From Petaurus breviceps papuanus (taxonomy: Eukaryota; Chordata; Mammalia; Diprotodontia; Petauridae), in the NCBI GenBank assembly GCA_028583685.1, contig JAMXIF010000220.1:42569824-42633823 (forward strand): 64,000 nt of DNA, given 5' to 3'. Shown piece by piece: positions 22,201 to 35,600 of the stretch. How positions within the stretch are numbered: the stretch's first letter is position 1; every line of letters starts with the position of its first letter. A program made the translations under genes and the position numbers. Below the pieces are notes generated by a model. That model ran no database searches. It was not told where the DNA came from and saw nothing but the letters and a program-made list of their open reading frames with translations.

Positions 22201-25200
22201 TTCCTTTCCTCCCCCACCTCCTCTCTGCTAGCATCATAGTAGCAGTGAAATAAAGCCTCACAACATGGAAGGCATTTTTTATTTTTCTTTGTTTCATAAG
22301 TTAACAAGACCAAAAAAAAAAATCACCACCAGGTGGCCAGCCCGCTAGTGTTGTGCCTGTCCATAATTCACTAGGCTGGGCTTTGGAGAACAGATTGGGG
22401 GGAGGGAAGAAAGAGAAAAAAGAAAAAATTTATATGTTAACTTTAATATATATTTAAAAGGAAAAGCAAGTTGTATGTAAAAGATTTGCACTTTCACGTG
22501 CAATCATCTTTTTTAAAAATTATGTTATGCTATGGAAATGCTTGTTTTATTCCATAAACTAAAACTAAAATAAATAAAAAATAAAACATTGTCTATTAAT
22601 GGGGTGATGCTTAAAGTTTTTCAGTAGGATAGAACCTGCCACTTAACTGACATAGCCTTTGAGAATTACCTCCACATGATGATGAAACATTGGCATAGGA
22701 CTTTGTGAAGGACTACATAAATATTTTAAAAATGCAAAGTGATTTCTAAGTAAGTGGTGTTGACAACTAGGGGAATTAGGAAAGAACTCTTCAAGGACAT
22801 GGTGCTTGGGCAGTGCCTTGAAGTAGCGGTTCCAGAAGGTACAGACAAGGAAGAAGTGTATTGTAGTCATGGGGCTGCAAAGGCAGAGATGCAAGATATG
22901 GAATGTTAACACACAGAGAATAAGAAGTAGGTCAGTTTTCTGGGGCATAGAATACATAGAGAGAAATAATTTGTAAACCAGGAATGATAGTCTGGAGCCA
23001 CTCTGTGAAGGGCTTTAAATACTAGAGAGGAATTTATTTTGTCCAAGACATAATCGGGAGACACTGAAGCTTCTTGAGCTGGGAAGTGACATGATCATAC
23101 TTACATTTAAGGAATATCCACTAGTTAATTGTTTGTAGGGCACATTAAAGAGGGAAGTGACTGGAGAAATCTATTAGGAATCTATTGCAATAGTTCAGAT
23201 GAAAAATAATTGAAGGCCTGAAATGGAGTTGTGTCATGACTAGAGCAAAGAGGTTGGAGACAAGAGATGTTTAGAAGGCAGAATTGAAAAGATTAGACAA
23301 CTGATTGGACATTTAGGGGTTAATGAATGTAAAAAAATCAAGATCGCAAAACTGGGTGACTAGAAAGGTGGAGGTTCCCTGAAAGACACAGGGAAGTTAG
23401 AAAAAAAAGTTGGGTTTAGGGATAAAGATAATGCATTTCATTTTGGATATGTTGACTTTGACATCCTTATTTGAGATGAGATGTTCAGGGATATCCAGCA
23501 GGCACTTGGAGATTCAGGATCAGAGTTCAGGTGAAATGAAGATTAGATTTGTAGATTTTGGAGTTATTTATATGGAAATTATAATGAATCCATGTGAACT
23601 GATGAGACCACCAAGAGAAAGTGTAGAGAAAGAAGAGAGGGCCCAAGACAAAGCTCTATGGAATCCCCAAGAGATAGGGAGCAGTAGGTCGTGGGTGATA
23701 AGACAGTTTTTTTTTTCTCAAAATTATGTCACTTTTGGCATGCATGTCTCTTATGTATTCTGGGTCTGACCCAGATATTCTTCCTGTATTTTTCTTTAGC
23801 ACCATTTTCATTTCCTCCTTTAGTATACCAGAATCTGAAGTGTATAGGTCTAAATGTGGTTGGTTACTTGTAATTTATGATGAGAAAAGTTTATAATAGA
23901 AATACTGGTATTTGTTGCTACAGTAATTTCTTCTCTTTCATTGGTTTGTTGTCTTCTTTCTAGATTCACCTGTAAATACTGTTGGGATGATTTGGCTCTT
24001 AGTACAGACTCATGCCCAGCTTTCTGAAGACTCATTTTTCCTTCTGTCATTATTTGCTGTTGTGTGAAGCAACATTGTGTGTAGCCTTCCTCCACAGGAA
24101 AGCTACTGGAGCTGTGATTTCATTGGTATAGGGAACTCCTGATTAGGAAACTTCCTTAACCAAGTCAGCTCATCATCTACTGAACAATTTACAGTCTTAG
24201 AGGATTGCCTAGACTCTGAGAGGTTGAGTGATTTACCCAAGGTCACATAGTAAGTGTTAGAAGTCAAACTCAAACCCACATCTTCCTGGTCCCAAGGACA
24301 AGTCTCTATCTACTACTCTATGTCACCTCTCACATGTTCCTCCACTACATTTAGTAAATGAGTGTGTATTACAAATTACTCTCGTTCTTGGCTGTCTGTC
24401 TGCTTGGCGAGGAGATCAAGTGATTTCGGGCCGAGGTAGTTTCTGGGATCTTTTGGCCTGGTCTACTTGTTGTGGTGACTGCTTTTATACTGATTAAATG
24501 GTTATGAGAGTCAATGTAGTATGAAAAGAACGCTGACCTTGAAGTCAGGAAAGCCTGTGTTCAGATCCAGTCTCTGATACATAAGGGCTACATGACCCTA
24601 AGCTATTCACTTAATTAAGAACAGGAGTTGAAATATAGTTGTTGTTTTTTAATTGGCAGGGAGTGTTTTCCTTCATTCGAGCATTTCCTACAACCAAAGA
24701 AATCATAGGTCTGATCTCACCTCCAACCCTTTCCCCCTCCAAGTCACTGGCTTCAAAAATTCATTACCCATTCAAGCATCTGTTTCAATAGGTTAGATTG
24801 GAGCTATTGCCATTGCTCATATCGTCTTCTCATCTTTTCCTTTCTTCTACGTGGGTGTTGATGTTCTCCTTTAAAGTAGTCAGTCTAACAGCTTGTTTTG
24901 AAATGATGCCCACATCAGCCAATTTCGCTTTGTGGTGTTGTTCTCTGCTTATCATATACAGTAACATCCTGTTCTGTTTTTGAAGAAAGTGTATTTGATT
25001 TATAGGCATTAAGTTTCTGAGATTTATAAGTCTTGGGTCTCTTGTTTTTAATAGGCCTCTTTTTCTGACATTTTTCTATCATCTTCCTCTGTGTCCATTT
25101 TTGCATTGAAGTCACTGAAGAGCTATCTAATCATCTATTATCTATCATTTCTCTAATCATCCATCTGTCTATTATCTATCATTAATTATATATTTATCTA

Positions 25201-26072
25201 ATGCTCTGTCTGTTATTTATCTACCTATTATCTATCTGATCATCTGCCTGATCATGAATTTTAGGGTAAGCTCAAGTGAGGGAAATAAAAAATACCTACC
25301 ATGACTTTGAAGGGGCTAGGCAACAGGCATAGAACATGATCTCTTAAATTCATATTGCAACCCCAGATGACAATGACCTGTCACCCCAAACAGCTTCTCG
25401 GCTATCCAGAGCTTATAGTTGTCATGTTCTATTGAATGAATGAATGAAAAAGGATTCACTAAACACTTATCATTAAGCCAGATACTGTGGCTAAGCATTG
25501 GAAATACAAATGCAAGCAAGTAAGATAGTATCTGCCCTCGAGTAGCTTATATTCTTTTTTTTAATCTATTTTTCTTGTGTTTCTTTTGCTTATTTTAAAA
25601 GCATTAATTATCTCTTTTTCCCATTTTCTCTCTCCTCAATTAACCTTTAAAAAAAAGAAAAACCAAAAAACAAATTCTTACCTTGTACATTTCAAAAACA
25701 TGTGCCTCCTTCTGAATTTTAAGTTTATCATCTCTCTGGCAGAGGGTAGATAGCATGCTCTATTGTTAGCCTTCTAGAATCATATTTTATCATTGCATTT
25801 ATTAGAGTTCTAAATTCTTTCAAAGTGTTTTTTTCTTTATAATGTTTTAATTATACAATTGTCCTCCTAGGTCTATTTACTTAACCCTGCATTAGCTCAT
25901 AGAGATTTTCTCAGTTTCCTCTGAAATGGTCCATTTCATCATTTCTAATGGCACAATAATATTCTACTTCATTTGTATGCATACATTTTTTAGTCATTCC
26001 TTAATAGGTGGGCACCCCTAATCATTGAATTTTTTTCCTGCTACAAAAAATAGCTGCTAGAAATATTTTTTT

Positions 26073-26121
<49 letters not shown>

Positions 26122-26597
26122 TTTGAGGAACTAACATTCTAATGAGAAAGACAGCATATATTGGAGAGTGGCAGCCAGTGAGGAGCATTTTGGACAAGGA
26201 AGTTAGAGAGAGTGATGGTTGGAGTTATAGGGTAAATTGTTCTTTCCTCTACCTCAAAGGAAACCTCTCTTAATATCTATATAGCACTTATTATATAGCA
26301 GGCACTGTGCTGGGTGCTTTACAAATTCTCATTTGACCCTTACAACAACGCAGATAAGGAAACTAAGGCAGAGGATGACTTGCCAGGGTCATATAGTTTG
26401 TAAGTGTCTGAGGCAGGATTTGAACTTAGGTCTTCTTGACATTAGGTCCAGGACTCTACCCACTGCATGTCTTAGCTGACTCTGCATCTCACTCCCTTCA
26501 GCTTTCTGTGGTTTCCTTTTGTGTGTGTGTGTGTGTGTGTGTGGGGGGAAGGTAGGGCAATTGGGGTTAAGTGACTTGCCCAAGGTCACATGGCTAG

Positions 26598-26637
<40 letters not shown>

Positions 26638-29600
26638 AGTGTCTGTGGCCAGATTTGAACTCAGGTCCTCCTGACTCCAGGGTTGGTGCCACCTAGCCGC
26701 CCCTTCTGTGGTTTCTGAAACATCTAAATGACATCTAACTAATCTAACCCACTCGTTCATTTGATTTACAAACAAAACACCAGTCAGGCCCACTTCCTAG
26801 CAGAAGATGTCACAATATTAATTAAGCAACTGACAATTTAATTCCTCAGTCAAACACTAGAAAACCTACCATTAAAAGGACTATGTATAATGGTAACTTA
26901 GATACTAACCTCTCAGACAGGTAAGATATATTCACTTATCTTATAGGGGTAGGTAGTTCTCTGCATCAGTCTATGCCCTTAGCCCCAATCAATTGAATTT
27001 GTTCTAAGTACAACAATGAAACTATGCAGTGAGGAAAGGCGGGCTTTGGAAGAGAGGTACCATAGTGATGGGACTAACCCCAGGGATGCAAGGGGTGGTG
27101 GCTTAGACCTCAATGAAGAAGCAGGGGTGATTATGCCACATGGACCAGAGGATTGCCAAGAGGAAGAAACCCTAGGTATTGAAACACTGGGACAAAAGTT
27201 CCAGTTACCCCACTTTGGTTATGATCCTGGGGGAAAGGCAAAGAGATGCTCTGTGTTCCTTTTAGATTCCCTGGACTTCCCTGACTGGTAAGGGAAAACA
27301 GTGGTTTATTCCTCAAAAGAAATTCCTCAGTCAACAATGATAACTAAAGGCTTGCAAAATTAACTTGAAACCCACAGATAAAGAGGAAGGGTTGCAGTAT
27401 TATCCTGTTTCAACAAGTCTCACATTCATAGATTTAGAGCTGGAAGGGACCCTAGAGTCAGTCTATTCTAATCTCACCTCCTCATTTCATATATGAGGAA
27501 ACCGAGTCCCAGGTGCCATTTTGAGCAAGGTTCTCTGTGACTCAAACAAAAAGCACTGTTTTCCACTCTCCTACATTGTGTCTAAGTTTCATAGAGAGCA
27601 GTATAGATACTTCTGACTATAATTGCTGCATCCCCTTGTGTGCAATAGATCTGTTCCTGGAAAGTGAATTATTGATCAAATACTTTAAAAGAGAATCATA
27701 TATTAAATGTATTAGATACCCCTTTGGGTGTCTGGGCCATTTCATGTGTAGCTATTGCTACTGTGGGGGAAGTTTTGGATTTGGAGTCAGAGGGCTTAGG
27801 CTCAACCTTAGCCCTACTATGTGACCATAGGCATCATTTCCCTTCTCTGGGCTTCTGTTTCCTCATTTGTAAAATGGGGGGATTGGGTCAACCAACCGCT
27901 GAGGTTCCTACTTGCTCTAAATTTATTCTCCTACAAGATAGGTTCAAACACAATAAGGAAGTGTCCCTTCTGTATCTAATGAGTTCATGTTTGTTCTGAG
28001 TCTTTTGTCAGAATTTGTTCAATCAGTATAAAGTAATGTGGAATCCTCCCATCTACCCTCCTTTGCTTTGCTTTGCTGTGTAGGACTAGACCTATGATTT
28101 CATCCTGGTGTGCTCTATCCAAGCAGATAGAAAATTTACCTTTAATCTATAATTTTAGAATTGCCCGAGGCATTGGGAGATTAGGTGACTAGCCCAGGGT
28201 CACAAAGCTAGTAGAGGTTAGAGACAGGCCTTCAATCCTGGTTTTCCTGATTCCAAGGACAGTTCTCTCATTACTACTCCATCCTGCTCCTTTCTTGGGT
28301 GTATTTAAGTATACTGTGGTTTAAAACACTTAGATACCTTGTATAAAAGATCCTCTGACCCCCATATCAATTGGAGATTAAAGAGAAGTGAACCAGTTTT
28401 TCAGAAGACAGGAAAAGATGGGGAGGCTGTCTAGTGACTGAAGGGAGAACAGAGATCCCAAGCAGGTCAGAACTTGTTGCAGAGAGCAAAGGCCTGAAAG
28501 GTTCTAACTTCAACCACATGTTCTGCCAAAGGAGGCATTATGCCAGGTAATTGATTGTGAAGAGGAACAAGACCTTTTTAACCAAACACTTTTCAGTTAT
28601 ACATCTCCTGGAGTACACCAAGCTTTTCCAAGCAGCCTTGTCCAGCTCCTAAAGGAGGGGATAGACAATTTTACATAGTCTAAGAGCAGTCTTTTTCACA
28701 CACACACGTGTATATGTTAAACCACTGGAATTTTTCCCCCAAACTGTGCCACCCTCCTCCTTTTTCTTTTCCTTCATGAAGCCCAATTTGTGGCCACATT
28801 TTAATTATAAATGCCATTGACACAAAACAACCTCACAGTGGCCTCAATGAAGATGACTTCACTTGGGGTAAACATGGCAAGGGACGGGAAGTCTCCGACC
28901 CAGAATAAACTGGGCACGTAATTTGGTCCAGCCCCTGTTCAGGGAATGAAGGTGGAAAAGCAAACTTGGAGGCACCAGAGACTCTGCAGAAGCAGGAGCC
29001 CTCTCACCCTCTCACCACATTTTTTTTTCCTGCTCTGTGCACCAGTTGTAAACTTATTAAAAATGTTCCTGGGGCCGAACAGGAAGATGCAGGATGGCTT
29101 GGTGCTCTGAAACAGGATGTCATCCTTCAGAGGGTCCTTAGCTCGCTCTTCAGGGCCTGAGGCTATTTCAGGAGGCTTAGCTCTTTAATGTTTCTCCCCT
29201 TAGAAACCAAGGGCCCCTAGGGTCTTACAGCAACTGGCAAAATTCAGCTGAGTCTCTATGGCTGTAGAGTCATAGGATCCTACAAGGGAAGGAAAAGGAA
29301 GGGAACAGAACAAGCATTTATAAGCACCTACTATGTGCCAGGGATTGTGGTAGGTGCCTTACAAATATTTTCTCATTTGATCCCCACAACAACCCTGTGA
29401 GGCAGATGCTATTACATTTTACAGTTGAGAAACTGAGACAGACAAGTTAAGTGATGTGCCCAGGTTCACACAGCTAGCAAGTATCTAAAGTAAGATTTGA
29501 ACTCAGATTTGCTTAGCCCTGAGCTCAGTACTCTGTCCATTCCATCACCTAGAGGCCTCTAATTGAATCTTATACCTTTGATATCATAGACTCAAAAATA

Positions 29601-32600
29601 TAAAGTTGGGAGGGGATTTTGAAGTCATCTACCCTAAGCCACACACACATATACACAACATATACAAATGCACATGTGTGTATATGCATATATATGTGTA
29701 TATGAATACAGAATAAATATTGAACATATTTAATTCAATTCAACAAACATTGATTAAGTGCCTACTATGCACCAGACACTGTGCTAAGTACTGGGGACAC
29801 AAAAAGAGGCAAAAGGCAGTCCCTCAAGGAGCTTACAGTCTAACAGGGGAGACAAAACGCAAACAAATATATACACAGCAAGTTATATACAGGATAAATA
29901 GGAAGTAAAAGAGGCAAACACTGGAATTCAGAGGTGTTAGGGAAATCTTCCTGTGGAAGGTGGGTCAGTAGTCAGCATGATGGGAGACAGTTAAAGAAAA
30001 TGCCCAGAACAAGAGAGAGAATGCATGCATACATACATGAACTCACATGCATACACACATGTACTTGGTGCACACACAAACTCACATGCATACATACATG
30101 TACTCACATGCATATGTACATACATAGACTCACATGCATACATACATGTATCTCTAAATGTCTGCTTTTTCTAACTATTTTAAAATATTTAAGCTCATTC
30201 TCAAGCCAACACTATGTTTCCATGTGGGGATATCGTCAAATCTGCCCTCCTTCCATATTTATTTCAGATCCAATCTAAAGATAGGATCTACATGAGTCTG
30301 GGCAATAGCTCAGTTTAAATCTCCCCATGATTTAATGATGAAAAGGGAGCCAATTCATAGCAGCTATAAAGGCAAGTTTTCTCTTCTGTCTGGCTTTTAA
30401 ACCTTTACAGTCTGGCTCCAGTCTACCTTTCCAGGCTGACTATACATTACTACTCATCACACACTCTACATTCTAACTTACTTGGTGTTCCCCTTATGGG
30501 ACATTCCATCTCCTACCTCCATGTATTTGTAACCTGTCCCTCTGCCTGTGTAAAAGTGATACCCCACTGTACTCAACCCCAATTAATGTAATTATCAATA
30601 CTCCATGCCCTGGTACTTTTATTAGAATACCTATTTGATTGAGTTATAAAATCAGTCACTTCATTCATCAAAGTCACAGTTTTGATATATCATGGGTCAG
30701 CATAAGAAATTAAATGGGAATTTTGAAGGAGTTTTGTGGAAACTGAAGATAACACATGAAAGCCAGTAGATGACAGAAAAAGTTTAGAAACTCAGAAATG
30801 CATAAAATAGATGTATAGTATTATATAATACTATTACATAATAACATATTTTATCTTTTAATACCACAATAGTTCAGACTTCTTCTCTGGTATGAAGGGA
30901 GGGTCAAAATATTTTACATGGATTTTCCAGACTGCAGGGGCATCATGCCCATAACCCCCTCGATGTGGAAGGGATAACTGTAGATACTGAGTGGAAGCAG
31001 ATGAAATCAAATAGGAAATGTCTAATAGTTGGGTAAAGAAAATCAATCATAGCATGTGGAGCTTGGGTAAAGCACAAAGTCATCTGGGAATCTTGCATTC
31101 CAATACTAGACCAGTCTTCAGGTGAAACAACTCTAGCCAAGTCCCTGAGAAGGGACTGTTTGGGTGGAGAGCAGGAAGTTTCTGTCTCCTTCCTCTTCCC
31201 CCACCAGAGGATGACCTTGTGAATTTCAAAAGGTCAGAAAATATGGATTTCCCATTGTCATGCTATAGAAGTGATCACAGAACAGCAGCAACTGGTGTAG
31301 AGTCTGTTATCAGGAGTCAGGGACAAAGAAAAAACATGGAAGATTGTCAACTTTTGGAGATATACAAAGGACACCAACACTCAAAGCTCATCAAAGAACC
31401 ACTCACACTTCAGGGAAACTTTATGAGGGATCCACAAAGGAATAGAATTAGTTCCATCCAACCAAGACCTATGAAATGCCCCTTTGTTCTCTAAGCTTGA
31501 GCCTACCTTCCCCTGAATTCTGCATGTACTTGTAGGAGAGTGTGCCTTTGATTTGAAAAAGACTTTTATACCATTTAAAAAAGCTAATTAAGTTTGGCTG
31601 ATTAATTATTAATGGAGAGTACACTGGGTAGAGGTTTGTGAGCAAACATGCTAGAAACTACCCCTAACCCCTAATAGTTACCCCTAGAACCTTGAAGGGA
31701 AAAGTAGCTAACTAATCTAGAGCAATCCAACCTGCCTTTGAGGGTAAAAATTGGTAGAGTTAGCCCAGAATGAGTACTACCCCTGAAGGCTGTCCTTCTT
31801 CATCTCTGCCTCCTAGAATCCAAATGCCACATCCTACAAGGAGCCTTTTCTGATTTCCCCAGGTGTTAGTATTAGACAGCTCTTCTCCAATTCTCTCACT
31901 CCACCAAAAATTATCTGGTATTTATTTTATATGTATATACATATTTATATTTACATACATACATATCTGAGTATATATGTATGCATGTATGTATGTATTA
32001 ATTTGAATACATATCTTCCTCCCTAGCAGAATGTAAGTTCCTTGAGGGTAGGGAATATTTTTATCTTTTGTATCCTGCGTCCCAGTATAGAGTTTAGCAC
32101 TACTAGGTGCTTAATAAATGTTTGTAAAATTGAACTGAATTGAATTAAGTTGGATTTAGGCAGGACCTCCTATCTAGTAGGTGGTGACAAGCATCATCTA
32201 CTCTTCCACTTAATTTTACAGGGTTGCCAAAAATTGTATGAAAAAATGTATGTTCATCTCTTTGGCAGCTTTTGGGAAGTGTGTTACCCGACCTCTGGTA
32301 GACCAGGTAACCAAATACTCCCACTTCAAAGAGGGACAGAGTGAGCACTCTAGGCTAGCTCAAGTGAGTTGCCTTGGTTGGCAAAAACCACTGACTTCCA
32401 TGACTAGAGTATTTGGAAGTTTATGCAAATGAACTCTGAACCTCTGGTTACATTGGATGCCTCTCCTGACCTGCCTCATCTATAAGGCTCCCATTGACCT
32501 GAAGAAAAAGTGACTCATCCTCTCGACCCTCCAAATCTTGATCCCCAGGCTTCCAATTTAAAATAGGGTGGAATGTATCTAGCAACCTTCTCATTCCCTG

Positions 32601-35600
32601 GGCCTCTAGAACACCTAGCTAGCTGAGTGCAAGTCTGATTTTAAATGTTAGGAGGGGTCACAGAGACAGGATAAAAGCCCAGTTACTTTCTTCATTGGAC
32701 CTTTTCTGGTTGATTAGGATCATAGGTTTTGAGTAAAGAAGGCTCCTCAAAAGTCACAGAGCCCAACTCCTCATTTTAGATGAGAAACCTGAGGCTATCA
32801 GACACTTAACACAAAAACTAGCCGTGTCATCTTGGGCAAGTCACTTAACCCCAACTGCCCTCCAAAAAGCAAAAAAAAAAAAATTAAATTAAAGCTTATT
32901 TTAAAGGCGCGGCTAGGTGGCACAGTGAATAGAGCACTGGCCCTGAAGTCGGAAGGACCTGAGTTCAAATCCAGCCTCAGACACTTAACACTTACTATCT
33001 GTGGGACCTTGGGCAAGTCACTTAACCCCAATTGCCCTGCCTTCCACCCTCCAAAAAGAAAAAGAAAAGAGGAACCTGAGGCAATTGATGTGACTAGCCC
33101 TAGACCACACAGGGTGTAAGTGACAGGTCTGGGATTTGAACCCAGGTCCTCTGACTGCAAAGTCAGTAATCCAGTATACAATGGTGCCTACCAAATTGTA
33201 TTTTTAAGTCAAGGAATTGGGGAAAATGTCTTCCCTTCTTAGGCCCTCTGGCCCCTTTCCACATCACACTCCTTTTTCATTCCAGACCACTCTTCCTTAC
33301 CAGAGGCTGCAGAAGGATGTAAGCTTGGAAACCTGGACTCCAGTCATGCTAAAAGGAAGGAAACATGGTTAGCTAACATGAACAGCACAGACTGGGTGTC
33401 ACTCACTGTTGCCAGCCAGGCCTGCTGAAGGATATATGTTTGGAAACTTTTGCCAGAAAGGAACCCAGTGAAAATGAGCTATTAAACTTGGATATCCTGA
33501 AGAAACAATATTTACAGAGGGAACTCCTTAAGGGAGCCTTCGCCAGTGGAATAACCCTGGTAGAGGAGCTCATGTCTGGGCACTGAATCATGTGCTTAGC
33601 AGGCCCCAAATCTCTCTTTTCCCTTTTCCTGAGATGTTCACATTATCTTCAAATGGTCTGGAAACTAGTCAACCTCTGTCCACCCTGGGACAACAGGGAA
33701 AGAAGTCATCATCCCTAGGATAGCAGGATCAGCTCTTTCTCTAAAGTAACCCAGTCCTCAGGGCGGCTAGGTGGCGCAGTGAATAGAGCACCAGTCCTGG
33801 AATCAGGAGGACCTGAGTTCTAATCTGGCCTCAGACACTTAACACAAAAACTATCCGTGTGACCTTGGGCAAGTTACTTAACCCCAATTGCCCTCCAAAA
33901 ATCAAAAAATAAAAATAAATAAATAAAGTAACCCAGTCCTGTCTAAGTTGTGGTTTGTCATAAGACAACTCTAACCCTAACTCTAACTCTAGACCCTCTA
34001 TGAAATCTTTAAATAAGGATCTGTTCCCGTTTTGAATTCCCATTGGTCTTAAAATGTACTCTATGTAACTTGAAATCATTATGTACTAGATGATAAGCTC
34101 CTTGAGGGCAGGTATTGGCTTTAGCCTTTCTTTGTGTCCCCATTTACTTGGCACAGGGTGCTTAATAAATACTTGTTGATCTGATTACCTTATTTAGTTT
34201 GCAGGTAATTTTTTAGTGTTTATGGTGTTAATCACAAGAATGGAATAATCCAGATAGTTGTTCAAGACCCCATTTAGAGTTTTCTTGGCAAAGATACTGG
34301 AGTGTTTGGCATTTCCTTCTCCAGCTCATTTTACAAATGAGGAAACTGAGGCAAACAGGGTTAAGTGACTTGCTCAGGGCCACACAGTTAGTGTGAAGGG
34401 CAGATTTGAACTCAGGGAGATAAGTCTTTCTGACTCCAGGCTTGCCTCTCTGTCCCCTGTGCCACCTAGCTGCCCAGGTAGCTCTTCAGACAGTAATAAT
34501 AATGACTGACATTGATATAGTACCTTAAAGTTTGTAAAATACATTTGTTTCACTTGACCCCCACAACAACTTTGGGAGATAGATGTTGTAGGTATTTATC
34601 TCCATTTTACAGATAAGACAACTGAGGATTATGAGAATTAAACAGCTCATACGAAGTCACATGGCTGTTGAGTATTAGAAGCAGGATTTGAATTTAGGTC
34701 TTTCTGACTCCAAATATGCTTTGTTAAATGGCCTACTCTTTAAAATAGCCTGGAGGGAAAGGGGTCAATCAGTTCCATTTTCAAAATTACCTTATAAGCC
34801 TAACTATGGTCAATTAATTTAGCTGGAGGCAATGTATGGTACCATGGAAAGAGCACTGGATTTAGAGTCAGAGGACCTGAGTTCGAATTCTAAGTTCAGA
34901 TCTTGCCTGGAAGTGCCATTCAGTTCATCTGATCCAGTTTCCTCATTGGCAAAATGGAGATAATGGTACCTGAGGAGCCTCCCACACTAGACTGATCTGG
35001 GGCTTAAATGAAGTAATGTATATGAAGTACTATATAAATATAAGTTATTATTATAATAATAGTAATTATTATAGAGTACCTGTTCCTTTACAGCCTGCCC
35101 ATATTAAATATTATCAGTTTTTCTGCTATTTTTCCAATTTAGCAGGCAAGAGATTGTATCTCTCTCATTTTACAAATAAGGAAACTGAGGCCCAAAGGAA
35201 CAAAGTGATTAAGCCATGGTTACACAGTTACTAAGTAAGAGAGATGGTAAAGATAGGTCTTTAGATTCCAAATCCTTTGCTCTGATTACTGCCCCATACT
35301 TCCTTGGCTCTACCCTATACCATGGGCACAGACTGCACCTTTTCTCCCCACTAACCTTGGTTACAAAGTGGACAAGTACATATTTATTCATCCCCGCTGC
35401 AGGCCTCACAATTCAAAGGATATACCCTGCCGATGACTGGTCACTAGTTTCATCTCATATATGACATGTTAGTCTAACGTCAAGTAGGTTTTTTGTTCCC
35501 GCTACCCTAATAGAACATGCCAAGTTGATGAAGCAGTGGAAAGAATGTTGGATTTGGGTTCAAAGGAATTCAAACCCAAGATTTGCCATTTGCTAACTGT

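Noticed and set aside
23410-23769. 119-codon plus-strand ORF
   Set aside because: It lies antisense to an L2 ORF2 region and has no other support.
27016-27291. 91-codon ORF considered as a small host gene
   Set aside because: No homology recognised, no splice or promoter context, overlapped by an opposite-strand ORF.
30022-30153. CRISPR-like regular repeats
   Set aside because: Units are contiguous, degenerate and without unique spacers, in a vertebrate intron.
32798-33181. 127-codon minus-strand ORF with repeated [19 protein letters not shown] phrases
   Set aside because: The repeated peptide is the antisense translation of WALLSI-type SINEs; the same phrase appears at several other SINE loci.
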